This document shows positions 25,917-35,284 of a stretch of DNA of 64,000 bases, one piece after another. A program made the position numbers and the translations under genes. Numbering within the stretch: the stretch's first letter is position 1; every line of letters starts with the position of its first letter. This DNA is from Hymenobacter fodinae. Its GTDB lineage: Bacteria > Bacteroidota > Bacteroidia > Cytophagales > Hymenobacteraceae. The notes beneath the pieces are model-generated. The model was not told the DNA's origin. It ran no database searches and saw only the letters and a program-made list of their open reading frames with translations. The stretch spans positions 124,001 through 188,000 of the forward strand of contig NZ_SRLA01000001.1 of NCBI RefSeq assembly GCF_004745825.1, in the 5' to 3' direction.

Positions 25917-27146
25917 GTGAACGTACCCTTGCTCATTGCCCGGCGTTATTTTCTCTCGAAGAAGAAGCGCAACATTATCAGCATCATCTCAAACATCTCC
26001 ATGATTGGCGTGGCGGTGGGCACGATGGCGCTGATTATCGTGCTGTCCGTGTTTAACGGATTGGAGGACCTCGTACGCAGCCTCTACGGAAAATCGGACC
26101 CCGACCTGGTAATTACGGCAGTAGAGGGCAAGTCTTTCCCGGTAGAAGCCCAGCTGCTCACTCGCCTTACCACCACACCCGGTGTGGCTCTGGTAACGCA
26201 GGTAATCGAGGACAACGCCCTACTGCAGTATCACGACCGCCAAATGGTGGTGAAGATGAAGGGCGTGTCGGATAACTATCACTACCAGAGTAATATCGAC
26301 TCGGCTATAGTAGACGGCGACCACCGCCTCCACCACGACGGGGCTGACTATGCCCTGCTGGGGGCTGGTGTACAGCACGAGCTTAGCATCACCATCAACA
26401 ACCGCTTCTCGCCTATGCGGTTGCTCTACCCCAACAACACCGGCAAGAAAACGCTCTCCATGAACCCCGAAACGGCGTTCAATGAGCAGAGCATCTTGGC
26501 CGGCGGGGTGTTCCTGATTGAGCAACACATCGACGACAGCTACATCTTTGTGCCTCTGCAGTTTGCCCAGGAGTTGCTGAAATACGGTAACCGCCGCACG
26601 GCCCTGGAAGTGAAGGTAGCGCCCGGCTTTTCAGTTGATAAGGTGAAAACCGGGCTCAAGAACCAGTTGGGTAACACCTTCAAAGTGCTCGACTCCGATG
26701 AGCAGCACGTAAGCTTGCTTAAGGCCATTAAGGTGGAGAAGATGTTCGTGTTCATCACGTTTGCCTTCATCCTGCTCATTGCCTCGCTCAATATCTTCTT
26801 CTCGCTGTCGATGCTGGTGATTGACAAGCGGAAGGATATTGCCGTGCTCATGGCCATGGGCGCCAGCACCCGCACCGTGCGGAACATCTTCCTGCTGGAA
26901 GGGGCCATTGTGGCTCTGGTAGGAGCTATTACTGGCCTAGTGCTGGGCGTAAGCATCTGCTGGGCGCAGCAAACATTTGGGTTGGTAAGCATGGGCATGG
27001 CTACCAGCGTCGTCGATTCTTACCCCGTGAAAATGCAGTCATCGGATATTGTCCTGACGGCTATTGCTATCATTGTTATTACCATTTCGGTTTCTATCCG
27101 GCCCGCTCTCAATGCCTCGCACCTCGACGTGCGCGAAAACCTCTAG
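25917..27146 (+). CDS. FtsX-like ABC transporter permease, LolC/LolE type
   Basis: 409 residues from GTG 25917 (MNVPLLIARRYFLSKKKRNI). It has the LolC/E architecture: an N-terminal membrane helix (SMIGVAVGTMALIIVLSVFN), a long periplasmic domain (about 50-270), and three C-terminal helices (MFVFITFAFILLIASLNIFF; AIVALVGAITGLVLGV; IVLTAIAIIVITISV). The cytoplasmic stretch DKRKDIAVLMAMGAS is the usual contact with the ATPase. It probably releases lipoproteins from the inner membrane. The ATPase gene is not adjacent. The TAG stop lies inside CTAGGCCA. Confidence 0.9.
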   Translation: MNVPLLIARRYFLSKKKRNIISIISNISMIGVAVGTMALIIVLSVFNGLEDLVRSLYGKSDPDLVITAVEGKSFPVEAQLLTRLTTTPGVALVTQVIEDNALLQYHDRQMVVKMKGVSDNYHYQSNIDSAIVDGDHRLHHDGADYALLGAGVQHELSITINNRFSPMRLLYPNNTGKKTLSMNPETAFNEQSILAGGVFLIEQHIDDSYIFVPLQFAQELLKYGNRRTALEVKVAPGFSVDKVKTGLKNQLGNTFKVLDSDEQHVSLLKAIKVEKMFVFITFAFILLIASLNIFFSLSMLVIDKRKDIAVLMAMGASTRTVRNIFLLEGAIVALVGAITGLVLGVSICWAQQTFGLVSMGMATSVVDSYPVKMQSSDIVLTAIAIIVITISVSIRPALNASHLDVRENL

Positions 27147-27456
27147 GCCACTGCTCTACCGGCCTACTCATACTGGTGAGGAGATTTAACACGAAGGTTA
27201 GGCGCTAGGCCTAGTACATGTTGATGACCGCCATGCGTCTTTTATAGCTGGTAGTTGACCTTTTCTTGTCAAAAGGAATATAATTTAACCTCGAAGAGGT
27301 TTTTAGATTCGTCTACTACAAAGGGTGGCTAGGCCTGTTCTAGCAGGGATTCGTCTTTTTGGTATAACTATTCTTTGAATGAATTTTACTTTTTATGAAA
27401 TAATCGACTATTTGTCAATTGTTATTACTTTCAACGCTGCATCTTAGCCGCCGACT
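27147..27456. other. 310-bp AT-rich intergenic region upstream of the SNF2 helicase gene
   Basis: No gene. The first 60 bp hold CTAGGCCA and CTAGGCCTAG copies. The AT-rich second half contains TTTG at 27411-27414 and TACTTTC near 27426-27432, a weak promoter candidate with short spacing. Confidence 0.4.
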
Positions 27457-30426
27457 ATGAAGGTTTCTACTTCACAGCCATTTCAAATTGTTTATTCCTT
27501 ACTCGAGCACGAGTACTTAGGCTATCTATTCGAGTCATACGTAGTTCAGCGTAACCAGCGCGGACAGCTTACCTTACAGCACCAGACGGTATCGGCTAAG
27601 AATGCTCCCGAATTTGCCGATGGCTTAGATATTATTGACTTCGAGCTGATTGCCCTCACCGACCAGATCCAGCAGGATGTGGTGATGAAGGAGTTCTGGC
27701 CGAAGAAAACTACTCCCGCCGAGTTTTTCCTCAAGATTTACGACCCCGAAAAAGGCGATAAGGCGCTGCAGGAAACCATCTGCCAGTACGTGCAGGAGCG
27801 CATGGGCCAGATTCTGGAGCGTCTCCAGGGCAAGTTAGTCTTCATTATGGGTAAGGATGGGGAGCCCACTTGGCGCGAGATACGCGTGGCCACGGAGCCA
27901 GCCTCGGTCTTGTTCCATTTCCGGCGCAATGAGGACAGCACGCACTACTTTCCTACCATTCAGTACAAAGGGCAAAAGCTCGACTTTCAGTACAAGAATG
28001 CAGTGATTGTGTGCGAGCAGCCGGCCTGGTTACTCCTCGGTGACGTGCTGCACAACTTCCATAAGGATGTAGACGGCAAAAAGCTGAAGCCCTTCCTTAA
28101 TAAGAAGTTCATCGTAATTCCGCGGCAGGTAGAGGAAAGCTACTTCCAGCGGTTTGTGGCACCGCTGGTAGAATCGTTCGATGTGCACGCCCGCGGCTTT
28201 GATATACGCTCGGAGCGCTACATGGCGCGGCCCCACCTCACCTTCTCCGATGCCCCCGGTGCAACTGTAGTGGCCGCCGAAACCAGCCGCACTGCCGGAG
28301 CTGGTCGGCGCGCTAGCGCAAGTGCGGCTACCGTTACGGCGGAGGCGGCCGTATCAGACCACATTCACTTTGATCTGAGCTTCCGCTACGGCGACCATAC
28401 CATCCACACGGGCCATGGCAAGCGGGTATGCGTGAAGCTGGAGAAGCAGAACGACAACTACATTTTCCACCGGCTCATCCGCAACCTCGACCGGGAACAG
28501 GAAATTATCAGTGAACTGCACGACCGGGCCCTAGAGGTGCGCAACGGCCGCGCGGTGCTGGAAAAAGCCACGGCCTTCCGCTGGCTCCACAACCACGCCG
28601 ATGACCTTGTGCGCTTGGGCTTCACGGTGCAGCAGGGTACTACCTCTGGCAAAGACTACTTCATCGGGACGATTACTGTGCAGGTAGGCATCACCGAAAC
28701 CAACGACTGGTTTGATGTGCATGGCACGGTGCAGTTTGGGGAGTTTGAAATTCCCTTCATCAAGCTGCGGCCCTACATCCTGAATAAGCGTCACGAGTTC
28801 AGGCTGCCCAACGGACAGATTGCCATTATCCCGGAAGAGTGGTTTACGCAGTATCTGGAGCTGTTTGCCTTCAGCGAAGAGAACCACCACACGCTCACGC
28901 TGCGCAAGCACCACCTAGCGCTGGTGTCTGACCTGCAGAACGGTAACCTAGCCACCGTGCTCATGTCGCGGAAGCTGGAGAAGCTGCGCGAGTTTGAGAT
29001 GGTGGAAGATAAGCCCATGCCCGCGGGGTTCCGAGGTGAACTGCGGCCTTACCAGAAGGCGGGCTACAACTGGCTCCATTTCGTGCAGGACTACCACTTC
29101 GGGGGCTGCCTCGCCGATGATATGGGCTTGGGCAAAACAGTGCAAACCCTGGCGTTGCTGCTCGACCGCAAAGAAAGCGGCGCAGCTAAGGGCGCGGCGT
29201 CATTGCTGGTGATGCCCACTTCGCTGGTGTACAACTGGATGAGCGAGGCCTTCAAGTTCACGCCTGGCCTACGCTTGCTGATTTACACGGGCACCTACCG
29301 CGACAAAAACGTAGAGCAGTTCGCCGACTACGACGTGGTGCTGACCAGCTACGGTATTGTGCGTCTGGATATTGAACTGCTGAAAAGCTACAAGTTCGAC
29401 TATGTAATTCTGGATGAGTCACAGGCCATCAAAAACCCCAGCTCCACTACCTCGCAGGCCGTGCGGGGGCTGCACTCGCGCCACCGCCTGATCCTGACGG
29501 GAACCCCGGTGGAGAACAGCACTATGGATCTGTGGTCGCAGATGTCGTTCATCAACCCTGGCCTACTGGGCTCGCAGTCGTTTTTCCGGAAGGAGTTCCT
29601 CAAGCCCATCGAGAAAGGTAAAGACGAGGCCAAAACCAAGCGCCTGCACGCCCTCATCAAGCCCTTCATTCTGCGCCGCCACAAGGCCCAAGTGGCCCGC
29701 GAGCTACCGGAGAAGATTGAGCACCTCAGCTACTGCCCCATGACCGAGGAGCAGCAGCATTGCTATGAGGAAACCAAAAGCTTTTACCGCAACAAGATTC
29801 TGCAGAGCATTGAGGAGCACGGCACTGCCAGTACCCAGTTTATGCTGCTGCAGGGCCTTACTAAGCTGCGCCAGATTGCCAACCACCCCCGCATGGCCGA
29901 CGATGAGTACGAGCATGAGTCGGGCAAGCTGCGTGAAGTGGTGCGTATGATTAAGAGTGTGGTGTCGGAGGGACACAAGGTGCTGGTGTTTAGTCAGTTC
30001 GTGAAGCACCTCGACATTGTGCGGGCTTCCTTGGATGAGCGCCAGATTGAGTATGCCTACCTCGACGGCAACACCCGCGACCGGCACCGGGAGGTGGCCC
30101 GCTTCCAGGAAACCGACGACTTACGCGTGTTCCTGATTTCGCTGAAAGCGGGCGGCGTAGGCCTCAACCTCACCGCCGCCGATTACGTGTTCATCCTCGA
30201 CCCCTGGTGGAACCCCGCCGTGGAGGCCCAGGCTGTAGACCGTGCCCACCGCATCGGGCAGCAGCGCACGGTGTTTACTTACAAGTTCATCACCAAGAAC
30301 ACGGTGGAGGAGAAGATCTTGGCCCTGCAGAACAAGAAGATTCAGCTGGTGACGGACCTGATTACCACCGACGAAGCCATTATCAAGAGCCTGACCAAGG
30401 AAGATATTGAGGAACTGCTGGGCTAG
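27457..30426 (+). CDS. SNF2-family DEAD/DEAH-box helicase
   Basis: 989 residues. The N-terminal half (about 1-510) is a beta-rich region of unknown role. The SNF2 ATPase core starts near 530 (RPYQKAGYNWLHFV), with Walker A DDMGLGKTVQTLALL (about 551) and the Walker B variant LDESQAIKNPSS (about 651). Helicase motif III-like LTGTPVENS precedes the C-terminal lobe (VFSQFVKHLDIV, KAGGVGLNLTAADYV, VDRAHRIGQQRTV). Such proteins remodel DNA-protein or RNA polymerase complexes using ATP, as RapA does. No restriction or defence genes are adjacent. The TAG stop lies in CTAGGCCA. Confidence 0.93.
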   Translation: MKVSTSQPFQIVYSLLEHEYLGYLFESYVVQRNQRGQLTLQHQTVSAKNAPEFADGLDIIDFELIALTDQIQQDVVMKEFWPKKTTPAEFFLKIYDPEKGDKALQETICQYVQERMGQILERLQGKLVFIMGKDGEPTWREIRVATEPASVLFHFRRNEDSTHYFPTIQYKGQKLDFQYKNAVIVCEQPAWLLLGDVLHNFHKDVDGKKLKPFLNKKFIVIPRQVEESYFQRFVAPLVESFDVHARGFDIRSERYMARPHLTFSDAPGATVVAAETSRTAGAGRRASASAATVTAEAAVSDHIHFDLSFRYGDHTIHTGHGKRVCVKLEKQNDNYIFHRLIRNLDREQEIISELHDRALEVRNGRAVLEKATAFRWLHNHADDLVRLGFTVQQGTTSGKDYFIGTITVQVGITETNDWFDVHGTVQFGEFEIPFIKLRPYILNKRHEFRLPNGQIAIIPEEWFTQYLELFAFSEENHHTLTLRKHHLALVSDLQNGNLATVLMSRKLEKLREFEMVEDKPMPAGFRGELRPYQKAGYNWLHFVQDYHFGGCLADDMGLGKTVQTLALLLDRKESGAAKGAASLLVMPTSLVYNWMSEAFKFTPGLRLLIYTGTYRDKNVEQFADYDVVLTSYGIVRLDIELLKSYKFDYVILDESQAIKNPSSTTSQAVRGLHSRHRLILTGTPVENSTMDLWSQMSFINPGLLGSQSFFRKEFLKPIEKGKDEAKTKRLHALIKPFILRRHKAQVARELPEKIEHLSYCPMTEEQQHCYEETKSFYRNKILQSIEEHGTASTQFMLLQGLTKLRQIANHPRMADDEYEHESGKLREVVRMIKSVVSEGHKVLVFSQFVKHLDIVRASLDERQIEYAYLDGNTRDRHREVARFQETDDLRVFLISLKAGGVGLNLTAADYVFILDPWWNPAVEAQAVDRAHRIGQQRTVFTYKFITKNTVEEKILALQNKKIQLVTDLITTDEAIIKSLTKEDIEELLG

Positions 30427-30472
30427 GCCACTAGCCCAGCAGTTCCAGTTATAGCAAGCTATTCTATCCCAG

Positions 30473-30679
30473 ATGGGTTTATTCGATGCTCCTAAGCCCG
30501 TGGGAGTTGAAATAAAGGGCAATGTGCTGTACTGCGTCATCTGCCGGTACGACCGATTCTGGCGCAGGCACATCCGGCTAGACCCAGCAGAATTATTTCA
30601 CTCCGACTGGTTCGACCCGACCGTAGTGGCCTACACCTGCGACAATTGCGGCTACATCCATTGGTTTAAGCCGCAGTAA
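30473..30679 (+). CDS. small zinc-ribbon-like protein
   Basis: 68 residues with two CxxC pairs, CVICRYDRF near residue 21 and CDNCGYIHWF near residue 55, a spacing expected of a zinc ribbon. The C-terminal TCDNCGYIHWFK pattern is typical of small zinc-ribbon proteins. It lies 46 bp after the SNF2 helicase on the same strand and could be co-transcribed. Function unknown. Confidence 0.65.
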   Translation: MGLFDAPKPVGVEIKGNVLYCVICRYDRFWRRHIRLDPAELFHSDWFDPTVVAYTCDNCGYIHWFKPQ

Positions 30680-30840
30680 GCGGGGCGTAGATTTCGACGC
30701 TGACGACGCTTTTTTGAGCCCTGAGCTGCGGCTGCTAGGCCTCCTCACCTTAAAGTAGCTTGCAAGTATAGTGGGCACCACCGCAGGTCGCGAGGGTTTA
30801 TGCTCCTTTCCGGCTCTGCAGTAGCGCGCAGCGAGGTAGC

Positions 30841-31296
30841 TTATTTTGTTAGAATGGTGCCACCGCAGTTTTCGGGGCACTTCTCGTAGCTTTCCGCTGC
30901 CAGTACATCGGTGGCACTGTTGGCAACCGGCGTGGTGATGTCGCGGCCAGCTTCATCCACGCCCACCACTACGATACCGTGGGTGTTATCCTCATTCAGG
31001 ATCCGATAGATGCGAATCCCGTAACAGTTGGTCGCGGCTCTGATTTCGTCGATGATAGCCAGGTTACAGTAGTTCGAGCTGGTGTTGCCTTTATAGCGCT
31101 TCTTGTACTTGTTGGCGTACTGCTTGGCCGTGGGAATAGAAACCGGGTCGCCCGCATTAGGATTGAACGGACTAGGTGAGTTTGGGTCGGAGTCGCCGAG
31201 TGGGAAGCCAGGAGTTCCTTTCTTGCGCGAGGTAAGCAATAGGGCGGCGCCGGCCAGTAATAAACCGGCACCTAGCAGAGAGTTAGAGTTCTTCAT
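30841..31296 (-). CDS. membrane-anchored hypothetical protein
   Basis: 151 residues. One N-terminal hydrophobic segment (LLGAGLLLAGAALLLTSRKK) is followed by a Pro/Asn-rich linker and a soluble domain. That domain has four cysteines (NYCNLAI, ATNCYGIRI, KCPENCGGT) that could form disulfides in the periplasm. It ends LAAESYEKCPENCGGTILTK. I do not recognise a family. It converges with the zinc-ribbon gene. Confidence 0.55.
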   Translation of the reverse strand: MKNSNSLLGAGLLLAGAALLLTSRKKGTPGFPLGDSDPNSPSPFNPNAGDPVSIPTAKQYANKYKKRYKGNTSSNYCNLAIIDEIRAATNCYGIRIYRILNEDNTHGIVVVGVDEAGRDITTPVANSATDVLAAESYEKCPENCGGTILTK

Positions 31297-31520
31297 ATGA
31301 AAGGAGAAAAAGGTGTGTAAGGTGAATTGGGTTGAGTGGTAAGGATTAGGGCTCTTGTCAGCTATGCCGGGCTCTAGGTCTGCATTTAATTAGGCAAAAG
31401 CAAGCCTACAGCTGAGCTTAAGGTACCCTAGGCCTCTTCAGTAGTACAAGGGGTGGCCCTAGTGCCGGATGTGCCAAGGACAGCGGCAAACAAAGCCCCG
31501 GCGGTAGCGGTACTAGGCAC

Positions 31521-31976
31521 ATGCATTTCACTCTTCGCACGCACGTAGCGGCAGCCCCGGCGCAAGTGTGGGCCGGTTTCACCCGGGAGTTGTTCCTAGC
31601 GCTGGCTCCGCCGTTTCCGCCATTTCATCTGGTCCGCTTTGATGGCTGCCGCCGTGGCGACGAGGTGCACATTGAGCTGGGCGCCGGCCCCTTCCGGCAA
31701 CCCTGGACTTCCCTCATCACCGACCACGGCGTGCTCCCCGATGGCACCTACTTCTTCGTGGATGAAGGCCAGATACTGCCCACCCCGTTGCGGTTTTGGC
31801 GCCACCGCCACCTGATGCAGCCCGCTCCCGGTGGCGGTGCCTATATTGTGGAGGATCTGGAGTACCGCACTGGCCTACGCGCTCTAGATTTGTTGATGCG
31901 GCCTGTAATGTGGGCACAGTTTGCCTGGCGTAGGCCTATCTACCGGCGCTGGTTTGGCATGCCCTCGGCCCGGTAG
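31521..31976 (+). CDS. SRPBCC superfamily (START-like) protein
   Basis: 151 residues starting MHFTLRTHVAAAPAQVWAGF, the typical first strand and helix of the SRPBCC fold, with FFVDEGQILPTPLRFWRHRH and AYIVEDLEYRT in the core. These proteins bind hydrophobic ligands in a deep pocket. Homologues in Bacteroidota are often annotated as ligand-binding or cell-division-inhibitor-like. The ligand is unknown. No operon partner. Confidence 0.75.
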   Translation: MHFTLRTHVAAAPAQVWAGFTRELFLALAPPFPPFHLVRFDGCRRGDEVHIELGAGPFRQPWTSLITDHGVLPDGTYFFVDEGQILPTPLRFWRHRHLMQPAPGGGAYIVEDLEYRTGLRALDLLMRPVMWAQFAWRRPIYRRWFGMPSAR

Positions 31977-32072
31977 CGCACGAAAACTAAACGGTTAGGC
32001 AGCGCCAACCGGCCAGCTCCCGTATAGGACCGCAGCAAGTAGTGTAGCTTGCGCCCGCTTCTGGTTTTGCCC

Positions 32073-32621
32073 ATGCGTATGACTTGTACTTCTGCTCACC
32101 GTACCCGGTTTTTCCTGTATCTCCCCTTGGCGCTGCTCCTCCTGACGCTGGCCTCGGGTTGCCGCAATGCCCAGTCGGCGTTTCAGTTCCGACCTGCCCC
32201 CACAATAGCGGCCCCTAGGCCAGTATCCACCCCCAAAGTCACTACGAACCACGTTGAAGTGAGGGCAACGCCCCAGCCAGTACTTGTGGCAACTACCACT
32301 GAAGCAGCACCGCCTGCATCCCTAAAACCCCGGCAGCTACGGCAAGAGTTACGCCGAGCAGTAGCGCAGGCTACAACAACTCCACGGCAGTTACTGAAGC
32401 CGCTACTGGCGCGGCCAGCAGCGCAAAAAGCGCATAAGGCTGCCGGGCCCCGCCACGATACCGAGGTAGGCTTAGGCACCACGGTGCTGGGCGTGCTAGG
32501 CCTAGTAGTATTGCCCATTAGCCTGATCGGCTTATTGATTTGGGGTGGCCCGGTCTGGGCTATTCTGGCGGGACTGGCCGCCTTAGCTGTGCTAGTGGCC
32601 TACCTCGACCCCTTCGGTTAA
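32073..32621 (+). CDS. putative lipoprotein with C-terminal membrane helices
   Basis: Start ATG 32073 (MRMTCTSAHRTRFFLYLPLA), 182 residues; TTG 32049 is a weaker alternative. The signal sequence ends in a lipobox-like LASGC. A long Ala/Thr/Pro/Arg-rich segment follows, then two hydrophobic segments near the end (LGVLGLVVLPISLIGLLIWG; AILAGLAALAVLVAYL). Such tails are common in small Bacteroidota lipoproteins of unknown function. Confidence 0.6.
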   Translation: MRMTCTSAHRTRFFLYLPLALLLLTLASGCRNAQSAFQFRPAPTIAAPRPVSTPKVTTNHVEVRATPQPVLVATTTEAAPPASLKPRQLRQELRRAVAQATTTPRQLLKPLLARPAAQKAHKAAGPRHDTEVGLGTTVLGVLGLVVLPISLIGLLIWGGPVWAILAGLAALAVLVAYLDPFG

Positions 32622-32686
32622 GCCTCAGGCTGATGTTGACTTTTTGAGCTGAACCCCTGATGCTAGGCCACCGGCGGGCTATGGTG

Positions 32687-32694
32687 TACCTTTG
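32687..32694 (+). promoter_or_regulatory. -7 element for the rlmI-like gene
   Basis: TACCTTTG matches TAnnTTTG, 26 bp before ATG 32721. A CTAGGCCA copy (32663) occupies the region where a -33 element would be expected. Confidence 0.4.
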
Positions 32695-32720
32695 CCCTCC
32701 GCTTTTCAACTTTTGCTGCC

Positions 32721-33908
32721 ATGCCCGCTACTATCACGCTCAAACCCGGTAAAGATCAGTCCCTTCGTCGCCGCCACCCGTGGGTGTTTTCGGGGGCTAT
32801 TGGCCGCATGCAGGGCGAGGTAGTAGAAGGCGAGGTAGTGCATGTGCAGGCCGCCAACGGCGAGCTGCTGGGCGTAGGCCACTACGCCCCCGGCTCCATT
32901 GCCGTGCGCATGCTCGACTTTGGCCCCGATGCCCAACTGCCCGACGCGGCCTTCTGGGAAGCTCGTCTGCGCAATGCCTACCAGTTGCGCCAAGGCCTAG
33001 GCCTCACGGGCACTGGCAACACCAACGTGTACCGCCTCACCCACGCCGAGGGCGACGGTCTGCCCGGCCTCATTATTGACGTGTACGGCGACGTGGCCGT
33101 GGTGCAGGCGCATAGCGCCGGTATGTACAAAGCCCGCCCCCTGATTGCCGCCGCCCTGCAAGCCGTAATTCCGGGCTTGCGCGCCATCTACGACAAGAGC
33201 GCCGAAACTGTGCCAGCCAAAGCGGCCCCAGGTGCCCAAAATGGATATCTGTTTGGGGAAAGCAACGGGCAGGAACACATTGTACAGGAAAACGGGCACC
33301 CCTTTGCCGTCGATTGGGAATCGGGCCAGAAGACCGGCTTCTTCATCGATCAGCGCGACAACCGCAGCCTACTGGCCCGCTACGCCCCCGGTCGCCGGGT
33401 GCTCAACACGTTCTGCTACACCGGCGGCTTCAGCAGCTACGCCCTGGAGGCCGGCGCGGAGCTGGTGCACTCTGTGGATAGCTCAAAGAAAGCCATTGAG
33501 CTGACCGAGCGCAACGCCGCCCTCACTGGCCTAGAGAGCAAGCACGAGGCGTTTGCCCAGGATGTATTCACCTTCATGAAGGATACCGAGGAGCAGTACG
33601 ACCTCATCGTGCTTGATCCGCCGGCCTTCGCCAAGCACCTCTCGGCCCGCCACAACGCCCTCATGGGCTACAAGCGCCTGAATGCAGCCGGCATCCGGCA
33701 TATTGCGCCGGGTGGGTTGCTGTTCACGTTCAGCTGCTCGCAGGTAGTTTCGGCGGAGCTGTTTGAAGGGGCCGTACTAGCCGCTGCCATTGAGGCTGGC
33801 CGCCCCGCCCGCATACTGCACCGCCTTACCCAACCCGCCGACCACCCCGTGAGCCTGTTCCACCCTGAGGGTGAATACCTGAAAGGGCTTGTGCTGGCAG
33901 TGGAGTAG
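32721..33908 (+). CDS. rlmI: class I SAM-dependent rRNA (cytosine-C5) methyltransferase, RlmI family
   Basis: 395 residues. An N-terminal PUA-like domain (about 1-75; KPGKDQSLRRRHPWVFSGAI) is followed by a linker domain (VYRLTHAEGDGLPGLIIDVY) and a Rossmann methyltransferase. Motif I is LNTFCYTGGFSSYALEAGA and motif IV LIVLDPPAFAKH; a second Cys in TFSCSQVVS is the probable nucleophile. RlmI methylates C1962 of 23S rRNA in E. coli. Length and order match the family; the exact target here is inferred. Confidence 0.9.
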   Translation: MPATITLKPGKDQSLRRRHPWVFSGAIGRMQGEVVEGEVVHVQAANGELLGVGHYAPGSIAVRMLDFGPDAQLPDAAFWEARLRNAYQLRQGLGLTGTGNTNVYRLTHAEGDGLPGLIIDVYGDVAVVQAHSAGMYKARPLIAAALQAVIPGLRAIYDKSAETVPAKAAPGAQNGYLFGESNGQEHIVQENGHPFAVDWESGQKTGFFIDQRDNRSLLARYAPGRRVLNTFCYTGGFSSYALEAGAELVHSVDSSKKAIELTERNAALTGLESKHEAFAQDVFTFMKDTEEQYDLIVLDPPAFAKHLSARHNALMGYKRLNAAGIRHIAPGGLLFTFSCSQVVSAELFEGAVLAAAIEAGRPARILHRLTQPADHPVSLFHPEGEYLKGLVLAVE

Positions 33909-33962
33909 GAGCTTAACTGCTTGATTCGATGCTGGGCGTCTGGCTTGCTGATGCGTTTTGCT

Positions 33963-35225
33963 ATGCGTAGTTCCTTTTTCGCGTTAGGAATTGCTGGGCT
34001 GATCCTGACCGCCTGCGAGCAGCGCCAGCCCACCGAGCGAACTGCCGCGCCTAGCCCTCTCGCCGACACTACCCTGACGGTAGCACTGCCGACGGCCCAG
34101 CCGACTCCGCCCGATACCACGGATGCCAGCCGAACCAGCCTAGGTTACCAAGCAGGCCGCGACACTACGTTTTACCTGGGGAAGCAGCGCTACCGCTTGC
34201 TGTTGCGTGCCGAAACCGACTCAACCAAACCGCTGGTGGCAGTAACGGATGGGAGTGTAGGTGAGGCATTTGCCGAGGATACTAGCACCTTCGCCACCAC
34301 CCGGCGCGTACGTGGCTACGAGGGAGGACCAGTCATTACTCTGCTCGATTCGGCGGGGCGCCGGGTGTTTCAACGGCGCCTGCGAAAGGCTGACTTCTAC
34401 GGTGCTGCCAGTCGTGATATTGTGACGGTGAGCAAGCCGGAGCGACCCAAGTTCATTGGTGGTTATGCTCCGGGCAAAACGCTTGCCTTTACGCTTGATA
34501 TCGGAATTCCATACAGCGACGTGTGGCAGAAGTGCGTTCTGATGCTAGGCCTAGATGGCCGGGTGCGCCACATAGCAAGCAGCTACGACTCCAACTGGGA
34601 TGGCCCCGACTGTGAGCCTCGGCTGTTGCCTGATGGCACCTTGCTAACCTGCCGGGCCTTGCTGCAGCCTGATGGCAAATTGGTAAGCCTGCAGAAGCCT
34701 AAGTCCCAGATAGTAGCGGCTTTTCCCCTAACAGATAGCACCCTATTCACGGTGCATCGGTACGGAGAATACCAGCAGCAAACCACAAACGAGGAGAAGG
34801 CAGCCGCAAGCCAGCAGGAAAGTGCTGACTTCCAGGACGCGAAGTGGATAGTAGACAAACGCCTGCGAAATGCACCAAATGCCTTTGTGCTTAGCACGAA
34901 AGGTCAGTTGCTGAAGCAATTCCGCTATGATGGCTACGGAGGCACCATGTTTTACCAGGTTCCCCGGCGCTACGTGTGGCAAACCCATTCCTACTATCTG
35001 CTGGATGAGAAACGTGGTCTCACCCAGCTCGACAAGCACAACCCGGCCGTCCTTACGGAGCTACCGTTCCGGCAGATGCAGCGCTTCCGGCGGCCCCAGC
35101 GCCCCGCCGAAATCCGGTTTACGCTTAGTCCAGAAGCATCGTCCTATTCCTACGCCTTCTACGTCAACCCTACCCAGCCCACAAAGCTGCGCTATGAGCG
35201 AATTCAGCGCCCGGCAGGAATGTGA
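33963..35225 (+). CDS. hypothetical lipoprotein
   Basis: Start ATG 33963 (MRSSFFALGIAGLILTACEQ), 420 residues, with a clear lipobox LTAC. In-frame ATGs just upstream (33921, 33951) are less likely. The mature part begins with a Thr/Pro-rich linker and continues as a soluble domain of beta character (YRLLLRAETDSTKPLVAVTD, VRHIASSYDSNWDGPDCEPR, LLKQFRYDGYGGTMFYQVPR). I do not recognise a domain. It probably sits in the periplasm or outer membrane and follows the rlmI-like gene by 54 bp. Confidence 0.65.
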   Translation: MRSSFFALGIAGLILTACEQRQPTERTAAPSPLADTTLTVALPTAQPTPPDTTDASRTSLGYQAGRDTTFYLGKQRYRLLLRAETDSTKPLVAVTDGSVGEAFAEDTSTFATTRRVRGYEGGPVITLLDSAGRRVFQRRLRKADFYGAASRDIVTVSKPERPKFIGGYAPGKTLAFTLDIGIPYSDVWQKCVLMLGLDGRVRHIASSYDSNWDGPDCEPRLLPDGTLLTCRALLQPDGKLVSLQKPKSQIVAAFPLTDSTLFTVHRYGEYQQQTTNEEKAAASQQESADFQDAKWIVDKRLRNAPNAFVLSTKGQLLKQFRYDGYGGTMFYQVPRRYVWQTHSYYLLDEKRGLTQLDKHNPAVLTELPFRQMQRFRRPQRPAEIRFTLSPEASSYSYAFYVNPTQPTKLRYERIQRPAGM

Positions 35226-35284
35226 AGTGAACTACTGCCGCGTAGTCTAGTTTAGTAGTATTCTTGTTGCTCATTCCCGCCCTC

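Noticed and set aside
27457..30426. SNF2 helicase as part of a DISARM or other defence island
   Set aside because: No methylase, PLD, DUF1998 or other defence partner lies around it; neighbours are housekeeping genes.
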